Shown here piece by piece: positions 16,804 through 26,057 of a stretch of 64,000 nt of DNA (positions within the stretch are counted from its first letter, which is position 1; every line of letters begins with the position of its first letter). The DNA is from Agitococcus sp. (lineage in GTDB: Bacteria; Pseudomonadota; Gammaproteobacteria; Pseudomonadales; Moraxellaceae). Where the stretch lies: NCBI GenBank assembly GCA_030646715.1, contig JAUSLJ010000037.1:54799-118798 (forward strand), written 5' to 3'. The notes below the pieces were generated by a model. That model saw only the letters and a program-made list of their open reading frames with translations. It searched no databases and had not been told where the DNA came from. The position numbers were made by a program, and so were the translations under genes.

Positions 16804-18186
16804 TTAACCTAATCTGGATACGCGGAAACGACGACCTTTAATTTGCCCAGCCTGCAAACGTTTTAAGGCTTTATGCGAACTATTGACATTAATAGCAACA
16901 TAAGTACGCATATCAAAGACATCAATTTTGCCAACCTCACTACCTGCAATACCACCCTCACCTGTTAAAGCACCCAAAATATCGGTTGGGCGAACTTTAT
17001 CTTTACGGCCCCCTTCAATACACAAGGTCACCATTAATGGCTTTAATGAGGCAACGACAGGGACAGGAAAAGCACTAATATCATCCCATTTCACCGATAT
17101 TTTTTGATAGGCTTCTATGGCGACAATGCGTGGTGCTTCTCTCGGCGCGCACAAACTAAAGGCTAAACCTTTGTTGCCTGCACGACCTGTTCGACCAATA
17201 CGATGGACATGAATTTCAGGGTCAAACGCTAACTCATAGTTAATAACAGCAGCTAACTCTTTAATGTCTAAACCACGCGCTGCGACATCAGTTGCCACTA
17301 AAATCGGACAGCTTTTATTGGCAAAACGTAGTAATACTTGCTCACGGTCACGTTGTTCTAAATCACCATGCAAGGCCAAGACATAAAAGCCTTTAGCTGT
17401 CAGTTGTTGATAAACCTCGTTGCAATCGGCTTTGGTATTGCAAAAAATTACTGTCGATTCAGGGCGATAATGCGCTAATAACTTCATCACTGCTTGCGGC
17501 TTATCGGCATTCGATACTTCAATAAAATGCTGTTCGATGTGATTGTGGTCATGCTCAGATTCCACACTCACCACCACAGGCGACTGTAAAATACGCTGAC
17601 TAATACTTTGAATTGAATCAGGATAGGTCGCAGAGAATAATAAACTTTGGCGTTGTGGCGGTGTTTTTTTGACAATTTTATGAATGTCTTCTTCAAAGCC
17701 CATATCCAACATACGGTCGGCTTCGTCTAACACCAACACTTTTAAAAAATCTAAATATAAAGTGTCGCGGGTTAAATGGTCTAAAACTCTACCCGGTGTG
17801 CCGACAACAATATGTGGTGCTTGTTCTAAAGAAGTCAGTTGATGAATAATCGGCACGCCGCCGCATAAGGTCAGTAACTTAATATTGGGAATAAAACGCG
17901 CCAAGGCACGAATTTCTTTGCTGACTTGTTCAGCCAACTCTCGCGTCGGGCACAAAACCAAGACTTGTGGTTTATAAATCAGTGGGTCAACTTTACTTAG
18001 CAAGGCCAAACTAAACGCAGCCGTTTTACCGCTCCCTGTTTTTGCTTTTGCTAAAATATCTTTGCCAGATAGCATTGCAGGTAGACTTTGCTGTTGAATC
18101 GCCGTCATTTCGGTATAGCCCAACGATTCTAAACTTTGTAACAAGGCAGGAGCTAAGCTTAAAGAAGCAAACGCGGCAGTCGTCAT
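16804..18186 (-). CDS. dbpA: ATP-dependent RNA helicase DbpA
   Basis: DEAD-box helicase that acts in late 50S ribosome assembly by binding hairpin 92 of 23S rRNA. The start at 18186 gives 460 residues, close to the 457 of E. coli DbpA. Motifs in order: Q motif region, AKTGSGKT (Walker A), PTRELAEQV, DEADRML, SAT, HGDLEQRDRE, VATDVAARGLDI and HRIGRTGRAG. The C-terminal ~75 residues (VTLCIEGGRKDKVRPTDILGALTGEGGI) form the DbpA RNA-binding domain. The gene lies upstream of the BaiN-type gene on the minus strand with a 7-base gap, consistent with an operon. Confidence 0.95.
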   Translation of the reverse strand: MTTAAFASLSLAPALLQSLESLGYTEMTAIQQQSLPAMLSGKDILAKAKTGSGKTAAFSLALLSKVDPLIYKPQVLVLCPTRELAEQVSKEIRALARFIPNIKLLTLCGGVPIIHQLTSLEQAPHIVVGTPGRVLDHLTRDTLYLDFLKVLVLDEADRMLDMGFEEDIHKIVKKTPPQRQSLLFSATYPDSIQSISQRILQSPVVVSVESEHDHNHIEQHFIEVSNADKPQAVMKLLAHYRPESTVIFCNTKADCNEVYQQLTAKGFYVLALHGDLEQRDREQVLLRFANKSCPILVATDVAARGLDIKELAAVINYELAFDPEIHVHRIGRTGRAGNKGLAFSLCAPREAPRIVAIEAYQKISVKWDDISAFPVPVVASLKPLMVTLCIEGGRKDKVRPTDILGALTGEGGIAGSEVGKIDVFDMRTYVAINVNSSHKALKRLQAGQIKGRRFRVSRLG

Positions 18187-18317
18187 AAGGCACTCATCAA
18201 AAACAAAAAAGACAGGTTTTAGGCACTTCGCTGAAATATCTAAACGCAAAAAACAATCATCTGAAGTCGTCAGATTTCTTGGCTGCGCATAATACCCTGT
18301 CTACCTACAAAACGTCG

Positions 18318-18833
18318 TTATTTTATGATGGACTGAAAACCTAAAACTTCTAAATGTTGACCACGCAAATTAGCCAATAACATTTCGCCATCATTATTCA
18401 CTTTAAACTCACCATAACGCGCTTGGGCATAATCATCAGCATGACCTTCTTGAAAGAAAAAGGCATTGGTGGCAAAACGTAACTCTCCTGCTCGAATGCG
18501 GTAACGTAACGGCCATTGATTTACTGCTAATGTCGCTGGTAATTCTGAAACGACACCTTGTACTTCGCCAATATGCTGTTCATTTAAACTGACAATGACA
18601 TAGCCATCGGCCACAGGGTTCTCTTTTTTATTGGGAAGAAAACGCTGCATATCCTGTTCGGCCTGAAAACGTAGGCGCATATAATCGCCTTGCATCAATG
18701 ACCGTGGATCAACAGGCGCTAGTGCTAAAATGACCGTTTTACCGTGAGTTAATAGTTGTTCTTTTTGCCAAATGGCAAAATTCACGGCCACTAAAATACT
18801 CATACCCACCAACCATACCGCTAATTTACGCAT
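18318..18833 (-). CDS. GDYXXLXY-family membrane-anchored protein
   Basis: A 171-residue protein with one N-terminal membrane helix (residues ~5-22) and a periplasmic domain containing GDYMRLRF, the family-naming motif. Relatives almost always lie next to DUF2157 and DUF4401 membrane proteins, as here. It overlaps the end of the DUF4401 gene by 8 bases, so the two are translationally coupled. The function of this three-gene set is not known. Confidence 0.88.
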   Translation of the reverse strand: MRKLAVWLVGMSILVAVNFAIWQKEQLLTHGKTVILALAPVDPRSLMQGDYMRLRFQAEQDMQRFLPNKKENPVADGYVIVSLNEQHIGEVQGVVSELPATLAVNQWPLRYRIRAGELRFATNAFFFQEGHADDYAQARYGEFKVNNDGEMLLANLRGQHLEVLGFQSIIK

Positions 18834-19896
18834 GATGAGTATCCTCCATACGCAAATGCTTTAATGCTTGACGCATCAACAACATCAATACACCAGTACC
18901 AATAAGCACATAAGACTTATCTAATAATGAGATATTCAAAAAGTAATAATAACGGCCTAAGTAACTCCAAAATGCAAAAAATCCCAGCCCTAATAACACT
19001 CTATTTCCTGCACTAAAACCCAATAAAATCAAAATCCACGCAATCGCCAAACCTGTCGCTTTGAGCGATATCAACGCTAAGATAGCTCCAGCAAAAATAG
19101 CAGCTAAACCTTGTTTTGAGACTGCAGCAACTTGATAACGCGCTAATAATTTAACAATCGTCAAAACTAACATCGCCCCCAATAACACTTCATTAATGGG
19201 AATCAGCCATGTTTGAGCAGAAAGCTCTCGCCCTTCTGCTGCTTGAAAAACAGCAGCATAACCTAGACTAAAAGTGCTGTGCATTTGTATAGCCACAAAA
19301 GTCACGGCATAGGCGATTGGCCGAAAACGGGCACTGTTCGTTAACCATTGCGCTTCGTGCAACCACAATGCCATCACCACCAGCATCGTCATTGAGGGCA
19401 TGAGCCATAAAATAGGTAGTTTGATAGAAGCAATCACTAAGGCACTAACGGCGGCATAACAGGAAAAAAAACGATGGAGAAAATGCGGGATAAACCAAAC
19501 CAGTAAGGCTTCAATCATGGCAATGACTAGCCACGTACTGGCATCATTAAGCGAACGATGCAAGGCAAATAAACACAGGGCGTGTCCCGTAAAACTGAGC
19601 ATCAAACCAAACTGCCCTGCAAAAGCAGTCGATAATTGACGAAACACCGCATAGGCCGCGCCAATCAATAATAGACCTAAGACAAAGGCGACTTCTTCTT
19701 GTTTGATAAAGTCTTTAAACAGACTAAAGACAAATAACAGTAAAAATACCGCCGCAAATTGCCCCGTAAAACCTTGCAGTACGCGCACATACCACGGGAT
19801 AACTTCTATGTCAACAGCATTGGGCATTTCACCAGTGACAATGCCTGCATCGTATAATTTTTGCCATAGTTGATTGTCAGATTGGGGACTATTCAT
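18826..19896 (-). CDS. DUF4401 polytopic membrane protein
   Basis: A 356-residue protein with about ten predicted membrane helices and a short cytoplasmic N-terminus. I used ATG 19896 because AAGGAGG lies six bases upstream. The N-terminal block VIPWYVRVLQGFTGQFAAVF and the later LLLGSGF-like segment (ILLGFSAGNRVLLGLGFF) fit DUF4401. It overlaps the DUF2157 gene before it by 8 bases and the GDYXXLXY gene after it. No biochemical role is established. Confidence 0.87.
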   Translation of the reverse strand: MNSPQSDNQLWQKLYDAGIVTGEMPNAVDIEVIPWYVRVLQGFTGQFAAVFLLLFVFSLFKDFIKQEEVAFVLGLLLIGAAYAVFRQLSTAFAGQFGLMLSFTGHALCLFALHRSLNDASTWLVIAMIEALLVWFIPHFLHRFFSCYAAVSALVIASIKLPILWLMPSMTMLVVMALWLHEAQWLTNSARFRPIAYAVTFVAIQMHSTFSLGYAAVFQAAEGRELSAQTWLIPINEVLLGAMLVLTIVKLLARYQVAAVSKQGLAAIFAGAILALISLKATGLAIAWILILLGFSAGNRVLLGLGFFAFWSYLGRYYYFLNISLLDKSYVLIGTGVLMLLMRQALKHLRMEDTHHA

Positions 19897-20863
19897 GTTT
19901 GCCCTCCTTAGCAATTTTTAGTAGCCAATGAATCGCCAAACTCGACCACATCACTACCCACACCGCAAGCAACAAAAAGAAATTGCCTTGTTTGTTTAAA
20001 AACTCTTTACCCAAAAAAGCGGTAGAAATAACGATAAGCGTTAGCGCACCACCCGCCAACATAAACAAATCAGGAATTCGTTGACGATACAGCGTATAGC
20101 CAATCAACAACCACAGAGGATATGCAACGACGATCCAATAAAACTCTTGGTCATGGCTAAATATCGCTTCTAACATGAGCCACGTCACGCTAAAGCCACT
20201 GGCTACAGCGAGCAATCTCACTTCATTACGACCATGCAACCATGCTAAACGAGTAGCAAAAAACTCCCACAATAACAATGCAGTGGTATTAAAAAAAAAC
20301 ATCGCCAATTGCAATTGATTGGAACTAAAAATCACTCCAAACAAGCCATGAAAAACTTGGAAATACAGCACAATAGACAAATTAACTAAAATTAACCACA
20401 ACAGCCACAACGCACCTAATTGCGCTAATAATGCCAATGGCGTAATTAACATTGCCCATGTCGCAAATAACTGCCAAGTATCTGCGCCTGTTTGATAGGT
20501 TTGACCAAAAAAAGCTAACAGCACACCAACAAAAACTGCCGCCGCCATAACAAAAACTTTAGCAGATGGCCGAGAAAACCAATGGCTATATGCCCACAAG
20601 CTAGCTAAAACCAAACTTTCAATCATGGCAAATTTATGAAAACGAGTGATTTCTTGCCAATTAAAGGCAAAAAAGAACACCACGCCAAACAAAAATAAAC
20701 CACCACCATTGGCTAACAATAATTTATCAAGGAACAGTCGCCATTGATTTTGATTGGGTGTGATGTCGGCAATTTCGAGAGCGGATTGAACTTTATCGGG
20801 GGGAACATGACCTTGAGCAATCCATTGTTGTAGTAAGACTTTAGTGCGAGAGGATTTCATCAT
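19889..20863 (-). CDS. DUF2157 polytopic membrane protein
   Basis: A 324-residue protein. The first ~45 residues are soluble; then come about nine hydrophobic helices. LLANGGGLFLFGVVFFFAFNW and the family hallmark GQTYQTGADTWQLF identify DUF2157. GGAG lies just ahead of a tandem ATG pair (20863/20860). First of the three overlapping genes DUF2157-DUF4401-GDYXXLXY, whose conserved linkage suggests one membrane complex. Function unknown. Confidence 0.88.
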   Translation of the reverse strand: MMKSSRTKVLLQQWIAQGHVPPDKVQSALEIADITPNQNQWRLFLDKLLLANGGGLFLFGVVFFFAFNWQEITRFHKFAMIESLVLASLWAYSHWFSRPSAKVFVMAAAVFVGVLLAFFGQTYQTGADTWQLFATWAMLITPLALLAQLGALWLLWLILVNLSIVLYFQVFHGLFGVIFSSNQLQLAMFFFNTTALLLWEFFATRLAWLHGRNEVRLLAVASGFSVTWLMLEAIFSHDQEFYWIVVAYPLWLLIGYTLYRQRIPDLFMLAGGALTLIVISTAFLGKEFLNKQGNFFLLLAVWVVMWSSLAIHWLLKIAKEGKHE

Positions 20864-20881
20864 CTGCTCCGAAAATATGAC

Positions 20882-21106
20882 TTAGCACCATCCTTGTTGC
20901 CATTCTGTCTTATTTAATAAGGTATGCCAATCTAAACGATATTGTTTTTTAGTCATTACCGCTTCTAAAACAATAAAATCTCTGTCCGTTAGCGGTGTAG
21001 AAGCATCAGCCATTTTCACCACTAAAAAATGCTTTTCTTTTTCTTGGGGATGCACTGCCGTCCATTTAGACAGCAGTAATTTTTTCGGATTTAGGTGACG
21101 GCTCAT
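20882..21106 (-). CDS. TIGR02450 family small protein
   Basis: A 74-residue protein with the family signature NPKKLLLSKWTAVHPQEKEKHF near the N-terminus. It starts one base after the sohB stop, so it is the second gene of a sohB operon. The family is widespread in proteobacteria and has no assigned function. Confidence 0.85.
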   Translation of the reverse strand: MSRHLNPKKLLLSKWTAVHPQEKEKHFLVVKMADASTPLTDRDFIVLEAVMTKKQYRLDWHTLLNKTEWQQGWC

Positions 21107-21107
21107 C

Positions 21108-22157
21108 TTAAAACCGTGGCGTTTGACTTAAACGATCCCACCATTTGACCAATAAATTATCGGCACTCAAGGCTGCTGCCACACCCATTTTTTGCATCAA
21201 GTTTTGTTTATGAATAAAACGTACGGCAAAAATATCGGCTGTTTTACTGGCGTTCAGTAAATACTCGTCGCTGGTCATCAGTTTATCAACTAAGCCCAAG
21301 TCAACTGCGCGTTTACCGTACCAATGTTCACCTGTCGCCACTTTTTGAATATCAATACTTGGGCGATATTCTTTAACGAACTCTTTAAACAAGGTATGAG
21401 TATCTTCTAATTCGGCAACAAACTTTTGGCGACCAGCTTCGGTATTTTCGCCCATGACCGTCATTGTACGTTTGTATTCACCCGCAGTTAATACTTCAAA
21501 ATCAATATCCCACTTTTCTAATAAACGGTGAAAATTCGGAATTTGAGCAACCACACCAATAGAACCAATAATGGCAAAAGGTGCTGCAATAATGGTATCT
21601 GCCAAACACGCCATCATATAGCCACCACTAGCCGCTACTTTATCGACACAAATAGTGAGGGGAATTTGATGTTCGCGTAAACGTGCTAATTGTGACGAAG
21701 CCAAACCATAACCATGCACCATACCTCCTGGACTTTCCAAATTAACCACCACTTCGTCTTTTTTTTTATTGACAATACTTAAAATAGCGGTGATTTCTTG
21801 ACGTAAGTTCTCAGTAGCAGAAGCGCGGATATCACCATTAAAATTAATAACATAAACCCGCTTCTTAATGTCATCTTCTGCCTGTTTTGCTTCTCTTTTT
21901 GCCGATTGTTTGGCTTTTTCTTTCTCGTTTTTAAAATACGCTTTGAGGGCATTTTTATCTAATACCGTCATGCGGAGAGTATTGGCAAAATGCTCAAAAC
22001 GTTCATTTAAGCGCATGACTTCAATATCACCATCTTCATCATGGTGGCGACGACGATCACCAACATTAGCAATGGTAATAATAATAAACAGTAAGGCGAT
22101 GACCACCGTCACGATTTTGGCCAAAAACAAGCCATACTGCAAAAGTAAATCCAGCAT
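21108..22157 (-). CDS. sohB: Inner-membrane serine protease SohB (S49 family)
   Basis: Signal-peptide-peptidase-like serine protease anchored in the inner membrane with a periplasmic catalytic domain. Of 349 residues, ~8-30 form the N-terminal membrane helix. A Lys/Glu-rich helical stretch follows, then the S49 core: NLESPGGMVHGYG, catalytic Ser in VAASGGYMMAC and the general-base Lys in AGEYKRTM. Length matches E. coli SohB (349). It is followed by the TIGR02450 gene with a one-base gap. Confidence 0.94.
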   Translation of the reverse strand: MLDLLLQYGLFLAKIVTVVIALLFIIITIANVGDRRRHHDEDGDIEVMRLNERFEHFANTLRMTVLDKNALKAYFKNEKEKAKQSAKREAKQAEDDIKKRVYVINFNGDIRASATENLRQEITAILSIVNKKKDEVVVNLESPGGMVHGYGLASSQLARLREHQIPLTICVDKVAASGGYMMACLADTIIAAPFAIIGSIGVVAQIPNFHRLLEKWDIDFEVLTAGEYKRTMTVMGENTEAGRQKFVAELEDTHTLFKEFVKEYRPSIDIQKVATGEHWYGKRAVDLGLVDKLMTSDEYLLNASKTADIFAVRFIHKQNLMQKMGVAAALSADNLLVKWWDRLSQTPRF

Positions 22158-22215
22158 GAAAGCTCCTAAAAATGATTAAATCGGGTCAGCAACGCAGATT
22201 AACGCCATACCTAAA

Positions 22216-23025
22216 CTAACGATATTTGGCCGCTAATTCTGTCACCGTTGCGTGAATAACTTGTGAGGCAATACTGCCTGAGGGTGGAATTTCGGGTAAA
22301 TTGTCAAAGCGGAAAAATTGGGCATCCATAATTTCTTCTTCCTGAATGACAATTTCACCACTCGCCCACTCCGCTTGAAAAGCCAACATCAAGTTATTGG
22401 GAAATGGCCACGATTGACTACCAAAATAACGCAGATTCTTGACTTGTAAACCCGACTCTTCCGCCACTTCTCGCATCACCGCGTGTTCCAGTGTTTCACC
22501 GACTTCAACAAAGCCCGCTAATAAACTATACATGGGTCGAGTAAAACGTTGAGCCCGTGCTAATAAGATGGTGTCATTTTTGGTAATTGCAACAATGACA
22601 CACGGATGAATTCGTGGATATTGATGATAAGTGCAACTTGGACAAACGCGCGCACGTTCTCCGCGTGGATGCGCTTCTGTAGGCGTACCACAACGGCTAC
22701 AAAAACGATGACTTTTATACCACTCTAAAACTTGTGAAGCCGTAGCTGCTAAAGAAAAACTATCAGCATCAATTATCATTAACAACGAACGTAATGATTG
22801 GAAGTGATAACCTTCGGGAGCAATAGTATCTTCGGCTAAACGTACAACGTGCGCGTCTAACCCATGTAGCTGGCCGACAGCATGATGTTCGTCAGCAATT
22901 AGACCTAAAGCCGCATAATGTTCGTGTTGAGGAAATCTAAAATCGTCAACTGCCACCAACAATTCATGGCCACGAAACAACAGCCAGAGCTTACGCTCTG
23001 GCTGGGTCACTACCGATAACGTCAT
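22216..23025 (-). CDS. nudC: NAD+/NADH diphosphatase, RNA NAD-decapping enzyme NudC
   Basis: Nudix hydrolase that cleaves NAD(H) and removes NAD caps from RNA. The zinc site is Cys109, Cys112, Cys128 and Cys131. The Nudix box GX5EX7REVXEESG spans residues ~171-193. The NudC-specific block reads SQSWPFPN (203-210), where the consensus is SQPWPFPxS, so two consensus positions differ. The gene overlaps the fimL stop in a TAATG junction, implying translational coupling. Confidence 0.93.
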   Translation of the reverse strand: MTLSVVTQPERKLWLLFRGHELLVAVDDFRFPQHEHYAALGLIADEHHAVGQLHGLDAHVVRLAEDTIAPEGYHFQSLRSLLMIIDADSFSLAATASQVLEWYKSHRFCSRCGTPTEAHPRGERARVCPSCTYHQYPRIHPCVIVAITKNDTILLARAQRFTRPMYSLLAGFVEVGETLEHAVMREVAEESGLQVKNLRYFGSQSWPFPNNLMLAFQAEWASGEIVIQEEEIMDAQFFRFDNLPEIPPSGSIASQVIHATVTELAAKYR

Positions 23026-24701
23026 TAAGCAGCACGTCTATTGGTCACGGGATAACCCAATTCGGCGACACTATCTTCACCAATATCAAAGACATTGTCA
23101 CTGACAGGTTTATTGACTTCTAAGCTTTCTAAGAAGTAATCAACACAGGCAATGGCATCGGCAAAGGTTTCAACGATACTCATAGCAGGCATTTTTTTAC
23201 TCAACACCCAAGCATCCATAAACGTCGCTGCCGAGCGTAGAATTTGTGCACCACGAGGAATCAGCAAAAACTCCAAACCACCGCTCGTAGATTGTAAGGT
23301 TGCTGGAATATTCGTTAAGTGCATTGGGTCTTCGCCCTTCGTTTCTAAATACGACAACACAGCACGCTTTACTAACGATAAACCTGCGCGACTTTCCGCT
23401 ACTAACATGGCACGTGCTTCGTCTAATTGGTGGAGCGAAATACGATTATTGTTGATAACGGTTTGCGCACCTGGTGTCATTTCTTTGTCTAAAGTAGCGA
23501 CCGCATTATCGGCTTGCAACAACACGTCAACCAAGACATTTAAACTTTTTTCAGTGGGCGCTTCAGTCCATGACTTAACGATATCTGCTTGGCGCCGCAT
23601 ATTGAGCGCAATATCATTTAAACCTAACATCACTAAGGTTTGCGAAGAGCGTTGAATATCTTCACCTACGGTTTGATAACTTTCTTCTTCTTGTTGCGAA
23701 CCACGAGCAACCACATCCAACACATCTTTAATATGAGCAATCTCGTCTTTCAGTACCGCAGCCACCGTCTTGATGACTGAACCGCCTGGCCCAAACATGG
23801 AGCTGTGTTGAACTTGTAATTGCGTTTGACTAATGCAGCTACTGCTTAAATCAAAGGCTTTTTGCACTTCTTGTACTTTTGCGCCTGATTCGCCTAAACC
23901 CACCACCGCTAAACAATTGGCCAAAACAGTCATTTCAATCGGCTGATTAATACCTTGTGGCAATACCAACAGTTTTAATTGCTGTTCTAATTGCGCCAAT
24001 AAATGTTTACGCGCTGGATTTAAGGAAACCCCTTGCGAAAAAGCTTCTAAGGCTGCTTCACCGACCCACCATAGCAATGCTAGTGGCTTGCCTGTACATA
24101 ATTGTGTTGCTCGCTCTAAAGCACGACGCATCAATCTAAAATGCACAGGTTGAGCTTCATCACGCAATAAACCAATCGTGCCAATTTGGTACATTAAACG
24201 AATGCGTTTAGCCAACACAATCGCCTGAGCATGGTCAATGGCTAAAGGCTCACCAATATTGGGGTCTGGCAAATAGGGGACATCTAAGAAATAGCCTTCG
24301 CCCAGTGTTGGCAAAGATAAAACTTGACGCGCTTCATTAATGGAAGGAATCAACAATTGTGGCAAGTTAATGGCTTTAATTTGCACGTATTCTAAGTAAC
24401 GCGCTAAAACCATCATGCCATTGCCTAATGCCGAGTAATAGGCATCAGGTGTTTTTTCTTGAAAATCATTAACTTGACGCAGTAAAGCGAACAAAACTTC
24501 CGCTAATTCCGATGCCCCTGGAATATCAATCAAGCGTAATGCGCCATAGACCTGCTCCATGGCTTCAACACACTCAGCCAAAGGGCCATTATTACTGTTG
24601 TCTTCAACAAAGGTACTGAGTGCACCCTCAATTTGTGTTAATGACACATCAATTTCGGGTTTAATTAAATTTAGCGCACTAACATCTATTTTCGGAAGCA
24701 T
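23025..24701 (-). CDS. fimL: FimL-like type IV pilus regulator (ChpA N-terminal-like)
   Basis: A 558-residue soluble, mainly helical protein resembling the N-terminal Hpt-like part of ChpA/PilL but without histidine kinase, CheW or receiver domains. Pseudomonas FimL has 557 residues and links PilG to FimV to promote cAMP production and twitching. The N-terminus LEGALSTFVED-like helix and LKDEIAHIKDVLDVVARG fit such a scaffold. No Hpt phospho-acceptor His is evident in a classical XHXLKG context. GGAAGGA precedes the start. The overlap with nudC repeats the Pseudomonas fimL-nudC order. Confidence 0.85.
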   Translation of the reverse strand: MLPKIDVSALNLIKPEIDVSLTQIEGALSTFVEDNSNNGPLAECVEAMEQVYGALRLIDIPGASELAEVLFALLRQVNDFQEKTPDAYYSALGNGMMVLARYLEYVQIKAINLPQLLIPSINEARQVLSLPTLGEGYFLDVPYLPDPNIGEPLAIDHAQAIVLAKRIRLMYQIGTIGLLRDEAQPVHFRLMRRALERATQLCTGKPLALLWWVGEAALEAFSQGVSLNPARKHLLAQLEQQLKLLVLPQGINQPIEMTVLANCLAVVGLGESGAKVQEVQKAFDLSSSCISQTQLQVQHSSMFGPGGSVIKTVAAVLKDEIAHIKDVLDVVARGSQQEEESYQTVGEDIQRSSQTLVMLGLNDIALNMRRQADIVKSWTEAPTEKSLNVLVDVLLQADNAVATLDKEMTPGAQTVINNNRISLHQLDEARAMLVAESRAGLSLVKRAVLSYLETKGEDPMHLTNIPATLQSTSGGLEFLLIPRGAQILRSAATFMDAWVLSKKMPAMSIVETFADAIACVDYFLESLEVNKPVSDNVFDIGEDSVAELGYPVTNRRAA

Positions 24702-24836
24702 GGGTTCCTTCCTGTCTTTTATGAGTTAAGGGAGAGATGATGGTTCATCTCGTTTATTATTACTATCAACTTGCTGTTTATAACGTCTACAAGCCGACGA
24801 CGGTTTAAATTCAGCCCTGCGCTAAAAATAATGCTT

Positions 24837-25562
24837 TTAGAGCAAGGATGCTAGTTTTTCTTGTCGCCAAATACACGAACTACCACTTGCTTTGTCAATT
24901 GCGTCCAATCTTAGCTCATGAGCGGCTATTTCTTCAGCAGTTGCAGCGACAACTTTTAATTTTGGGCGCGAATTGGACAGTCGTTGAATCGTTTCTTGAC
25001 CCGTGCCATCGGCATCACTGTCTTCATGCAAACTTAAACCTACTTGCCCACCCGTCATTGCCAAATAGACATCAGCTAAAATCTCAGAGTCGAGTAGTGC
25101 TCCATGATAAGTACGTTCGCGGTGGTCAGCACCGTAACGCCGAGCCAGTGCATTTAAGTTGTTTTTTTGCGCAGGATGTTTTTGCCGAGCAAGAGCGAGA
25201 GTATCAAGCACCTGACACTCATTTAAGATGGTTTCAAAATTTTTATCTAATAAGCGTAGTTCATGGTTAATAAAGCCAATATCGAAGGCGGCATTATGAA
25301 TAATTAACTCACTCCCGCGAATAAAGTCCAGAAACTCGGTCACGACATCTTTAAAATGAGGCTTGTCAAGCAAAAATTCATTGGTAATCCCGTGAACCGC
25401 TATCGCCTCCGCTTCAATTTCGCGGTCTGGCTGTAAATAACAATGAAAACTGTTGCCCGTCAAACGACGGTTTTCAATTTCTAAGCAACCAATTTCAATA
25501 ATCCGATGACCATCACTGGGATTTATTCCTGTTGTTTCTGTATCCAACACTACTTGCCGCAT
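24837..25562 (-). CDS. dnaQ: DNA polymerase III epsilon subunit (3'-5' proofreading exonuclease)
   Basis: Proofreading subunit of the replicative polymerase. Of 241 residues, the first ~180 form a DEDDh exonuclease: Exo I DTETTG, Exo II HNAAFDIGF and Exo III with HGALLDSEILADVY. The C-terminal ~50 residues should bind the alpha subunit. It starts at ATG 25562 and follows rnhA in the same direction with a 12-base gap; in E. coli these two genes are divergent, in Pseudomonas they are arranged as here. Confidence 0.96.
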   Translation of the reverse strand: MRQVVLDTETTGINPSDGHRIIEIGCLEIENRRLTGNSFHCYLQPDREIEAEAIAVHGITNEFLLDKPHFKDVVTEFLDFIRGSELIIHNAAFDIGFINHELRLLDKNFETILNECQVLDTLALARQKHPAQKNNLNALARRYGADHRERTYHGALLDSEILADVYLAMTGGQVGLSLHEDSDADGTGQETIQRLSNSRPKLKVVAATAEEIAAHELRLDAIDKASGSSCIWRQEKLASLL

Positions 25563-25574
25563 AGCTTATTTTAC

Positions 25575-26021
25575 CTAATTTGATTTATTTAGAAATTCAT
25601 CAATCGCTTGATTGGCTAATTGATCTGCGACTTCATTACCATAATGCCCTGCGTGGCCTTTCACCCAGCACCACTCAATACGATGACGCGCCGCTTGCTC
25701 ATCTAAAGATTGCCATAAATCTTGGTTTTTGACAGGTTGATTGGAGGCCGTGCGCCAACCTTTAGCTTTCCAGCCTTTCAACCATTCGGTCATGCCTTTT
25801 TTGACATATTGCGAGTCAGTCCACAGCGTAACGTCACTCGGCTCTTTTAATAACCGCAAAGCCGCAATACTGCCCATTAACTCCATACGATTATTCGTTG
25901 TGTCTTGTTCGCAACCATAAATTCGTTTTTCATGGCCTTCATAGGTTAATAACGCTCCCCATCCACCTAAACCCGGATTACCACGACACGCACCATCACT
26001 ATAAATTTCTATTTTCTTCAT
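25575..26021 (-). CDS. rnhA: Ribonuclease HI
   Basis: Cleaves RNA in RNA-DNA hybrids. The 148 residues hold the catalytic carboxylates in [29 protein letters not shown] and GNEVADQLA, plus the basic handle region [10 protein letters not shown]. It lies between the methyltransferase gene and dnaQ, as in Pseudomonas. Confidence 0.97.
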   Translation of the reverse strand: MKKIEIYSDGACRGNPGLGGWGALLTYEGHEKRIYGCEQDTTNNRMELMGSIAALRLLKEPSDVTLWTDSQYVKKGMTEWLKGWKAKGWRTASNQPVKNQDLWQSLDEQAARHRIEWCWVKGHAGHYGNEVADQLANQAIDEFLNKSN

Positions 26022-26057
26022 CGATCCATCATCTAATATCTAATTGATTAATTGAGC

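Noticed and set aside
22216..23025. Possible loss of function of nudC because of the changed SQPWPFPxS block
   Set aside because: Zinc cysteines and Nudix box are intact and the reading frame is complete; the change is kept only as a specificity question.
23152..23655. A 167-codon + strand frame antisense to fimL
   Set aside because: fimL is supported by length and context; the antisense frame has no family match and no ribosome binding site.
24848..25270. A 140-codon + strand frame antisense to dnaQ
   Set aside because: dnaQ has all exonuclease motifs on the other strand; the antisense frame has no support.
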